Part shown: positions 61,857-64,000 of the stretch, one piece after another
Layout of the letters: each line of letters starts with the position of its first letter
How positions within the stretch are numbered: the stretch's first letter is position 1
Notes under the pieces: model-generated
Database searches by the model: none
Told to the model about the DNA's origin: nothing
Seen by the model: the letters and a program-made list of their open reading frames with translations, nothing else
Made by a program: the position numbers and the translations under genes
From: Malania oleifera
Taxonomy: Eukaryota; Streptophyta; Magnoliopsida; Santalales; Ximeniaceae
Direction: 5' to 3'
NCBI RefSeq assembly: GCF_029873635.1
Contig: NC_080425.1
Span: 40,427,390-40,491,389, forward strand
Length of the DNA: 64,000 nucleotides

Positions 61857-61870
61857 GGTATCAGAGTTAG
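61857..61870 (+). other. Primer binding site (Met tRNA)
   Basis: GGTATCAGAGTTAG directly after the LTR matches the usual TGGTATCAGAG site with the first T missing or mutated. Confidence 0.7.
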
Positions 61871-61940
61871 CATTCTTGTGGATGTAGTTAACCTCGCAAT
61901 AAAAGCAAGATCTAGGAATTTTTATCTTCATTCGTATGCT

Positions 61941-62720
61941 ATGGCCTCAAAAAATTCACTAAAGTCCCAGAAGTAAGCTAGGTTAAAGGCTAAACCTAGC
62001 AATATGTTTAAGCCTCAATTTGAAGAGATCCAGACACCGCTCTTTAAGCTACTCATTACATCTTCCCAAAAAGAGAAAGAAGATGATGCCTCTACGTCAA
62101 ATAATCGTAGGGAGCAATCATACATGCGCAAAGGAGGTTACCAACGAGAGCATGATAATGGTCCTTCTTGTTTGAAGGTGGAATTTCCTCGGCTAGATGG
62201 TAATGATCCTACTAGATGGGTTTCTAGGACTGAAAAATACTTTCACATTCACTAGACTCCAGAAACAACTAAAGTTGAGATTGTGGCAATTAATCTGGAT
62301 AGCGATGTTATTCAATGGTATAATTGATTTGAAATTTGTTATGGAAAGCCTTCTTGGGCAAAATTTGTTTCTGGATTACTTGTCCTATTTTGGCCCATCA
62401 GATAAAAGAATACTAAGGGATAGCTTGCAAAATACGCCAAACTAGAATCGTCTTGTGGTACTAGACACGATTTGACCGGCCATCAAATAGAACTAAATAT
62501 TGGAACGAAAGCCAATTGGCTGGTACTTCTATTGAAGGTCTCCTACCTAACATTTGCACGAGGTCACAATACATTGGCCACAAACTATGACCGCTGCAAT
62601 TTCTTTTGCATAGTTAGAAGAAGAGGAGTTAGGGGAAGAACAATGTTGCTCTAGCAAGAAAATTAGCCAGCAGAATGTCAACAACACTGTCACACCACCT
62701 GCTCCTCGCAATCCTCTTGC
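61941..62720 (+). pseudogene. Ty3 gag (retrotransposon gag domain), broken
   Basis: ATG at 61941 begins MASKNSLKSQ, followed by a stop. The gag core reads KVEFPRLDGNDPTRWVSRTE, then KYFHIH with TAG at 62253-62255, TPETTKVEIVAINLDSD, VIQWYN and GKPSWAKFVSG. This is the WxxxxExYFxxHxTPExxKVEI pattern of Ty3 gag, which forms the particle shell. Frameshifts follow after 62400. Confidence 0.82.
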
Positions 62721-62727
62721 CAAACGA

Positions 62728-63138
62728 GTGACTCAAGAAGAACTTAAAGAGCAAACAACAAAGGCTTTGTGCTGGCATTGTGATGAGAAGTGGTATAAAG
62801 CACACCATTGTAAAAAGGGACAACTCTTGATGATTGAACCAATGGGGGAGCCAAAAGAAGTTGAGGATGATTGTGCTGATTCAGATCACAAAGGTATAGA
62901 ATCCAATGATAATGATGAATCTATCACTTCTTCAGATCATGCTTTAGCTGGGTATGCTAATCCTCAGATATTGAAAATTAATGGCTTCCAAAAACACCAA
63001 CTTGTTACTATCTTACTTGATATGGATAGCACTAATAATTTCATAGACAGTAAAATTGCTAAATGGCTAGCCTATCTTGTGGAGCAATATGAAAAGTTTG
63101 ACGTGAAGGCTGCAGATGGAAGGACCTTGACATGTTAA
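62728..63138 (+). pseudogene. Ty3 zinc knuckle and protease region
   Basis: Open for 136 codons. LCWHCDEKWYKAHHCKKGQ is a C-x2-C-x7-H-x-C knuckle for RNA binding. About 75 residues later, KHQLVTILLDMDSTNNFIDS lies where the aspartic protease should have Asp-Ser/Thr-Gly. Here it reads Asp-Met-Asp-Ser, so the catalytic triplet is changed. The frame ends at TAA 63136-63138. Confidence 0.8.
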
Positions 63139-63179
63139 AGCAAGTGTCCAAAGGTTAAACTTACTAGGCAGAATCATGA

Positions 63180-64000
63180 GTTGTACGATGAGTTCTTTTT
63201 TGCTGCCATTAGAAGACATGAAGTGGTTTTGGGTATTGAACAGTTATAAGAATTAGGTGATATAGCTTGGAATTTTTCTAAATTGTTTATGAGATTTGTC
63301 GTGAACAGCCAGAGAGTGACTCTTAAAGGCAAATATCATGGTAATGTCACTATAATTTCAAGCCAACATAAGGAGAAGCTCTTTAAAAAGAAATGACATG
63401 GCTACCTAGCACAACTTCGAGCACCAAAGGAGTTACAACATCAATCTAACCAGGATAAAGGGCTAGAATTTCTTATTTCATAATTTTCTGACCTATTTGT
63501 GGAGTCTCAAGGATTGCCACCTCAATGAACACATGATCACAGCATTTCTCTATTGCCAAGTAGCATCCTACTAACATCCATCCTTATCCCTATACATATT
63601 TTCAGAAAGCAAAAATAGAAAAGATAGCGAAAGAAATGTTAGATGCTGGAATAATTCAACCAAGTGCCAGAACCATGGGTTGTATGCTGATTTCATTTTG
63701 CCGCCACAAGAAGACTATGAAGTGGTTTTGGGTGAATGGTTATGAACTCTAGGTGATATAGCTTGGAATTTTTCCAAATTGGTTATGAAGTTCACTATGA
63801 ATGGCCAAAGAGCGGCTCTTAAAGGCAAACATTATGGTAATTAACTATAGTTCCTAGCCATCGCATGGAGAAGCTCCTTAAAAAGGAGCGACATGGCTGC
63901 CTGGTACAACTTTAGGCACCAAAGTCGCAACATCAATCTAGCCAACATGCCTCTAGAATCACTTACTATATGATTTTTTGATCTATTTGTGGAGACCCAA
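63180..64000 (+). repeat. Duplicated protease-RT linker inside the Ty3-like element
   Basis: The stretch 63180-63510 recurs, diverged, at about 63677-64000. Both share GAAGTGGTTTTGGGT, AGGTGATATAGCTTGGAATT and CTATTTGTGGAGNCCCAA-like ends. Between them (63511-63670) is sequence that should lead toward the RT. Several stops occur in each copy. Confidence 0.85.

Larger units (their letters stand above)
54256..64000 (-). other. Next upstream MRS2 intron (at least 9.7 kb)
   Basis: From the acceptor at 54255/54256 to the window end no further MRS2 exon was recognised on the minus strand. The family's N-terminal half is still missing, so this is probably a second very large intron. 54256-55240 is AT-rich with no feature; the rest is transposon remnants listed separately. 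Confidence 0.6.
61475..64000 (+). mobile_element. Ty3/gypsy-like element, 5' part, decayed
   Basis: Plus-strand element running off the window end: 5' LTR, Met-tRNA primer site, gag, zinc knuckle, protease and the protease-RT linker. Several stops make it inactive. No target duplication can be tested because the 3' end is outside. Confidence 0.8.

Noticed and set aside
1..64000. tRNA or rRNA genes
   Set aside because: No cloverleaf boxes or ribosomal RNA core sequences were noticed; tRNA-like words are retrotransposon primer sites only.

Overview
The window is plant nuclear DNA. The genes are split by GT..AG introns, and the sequence is AT-rich with many microsatellites. It carries Ty3/gypsy chromovirus, Ty1/copia, L1-type and RTE-type LINE, CACTA and hAT sequences. 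A eudicot with large, transposon-filled introns is likely; the species cannot be named from this sequence. No bacterial, viral or organellar gene cluster was found.

Left part (1-13.9 kb). A decayed Tekay/Del-like Ty3 element (pol plus 3' LTR, ending at 5088) sits inside the gag of a minus-strand copia element. The copia 5' LTR runs from 5488 to 10110. That LTR is itself split by a solo chromovirus LTR (6483-8817) flanked by CTAGG target duplications. The copia element had landed next to exons of a plus-strand WVD2-LIKE/TPX2-family gene. That gene is now a pseudogene (10459-11880) with an in-frame stop and a 2-base loss. A short KH-domain gene fragment follows at 12.5-12.7 kb.

Centre (13945-24066). 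A complete but non-autonomous CACTA transposon with matching ends and a 3-base target duplication (AGT). It keeps a piece of transposase-associated zinc-binding domain. It also holds two large hairpin-forming inverted repeats, a 383-bp direct duplication, a GC-rich periodic island and dense subterminal repeats. A decayed LINE lies at 25.4-26.0 kb.

Right part (27.86-64.0 kb). The one apparently functional host gene is a minus-strand CorA/MRS2-type magnesium transporter. Its last exon (27863-28141) and preceding exon (53974-54255) are separated by a 25.8-kb phase-0 intron, and the next intron upstream is at least 9.7 kb. The large intron holds an ancient array of roughly 0.2-0.5-kb diverged repeats. 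Into this array inserted a copia element, LINE ends, two RTE LINEs in opposite orientation, a long L1-type LINE and a 709-bp hAT element with an 8-bp target duplication. The upstream intron holds further LINE pieces, two copies of one small LTR family in opposite orientation, and the 5' part of another Ty3-like element (LTR, primer site, gag, zinc knuckle, protease) with an internal duplication.

The open reading frames outside the MRS2 exons are almost all transposon remnants or by-products of low-complexity sequence.
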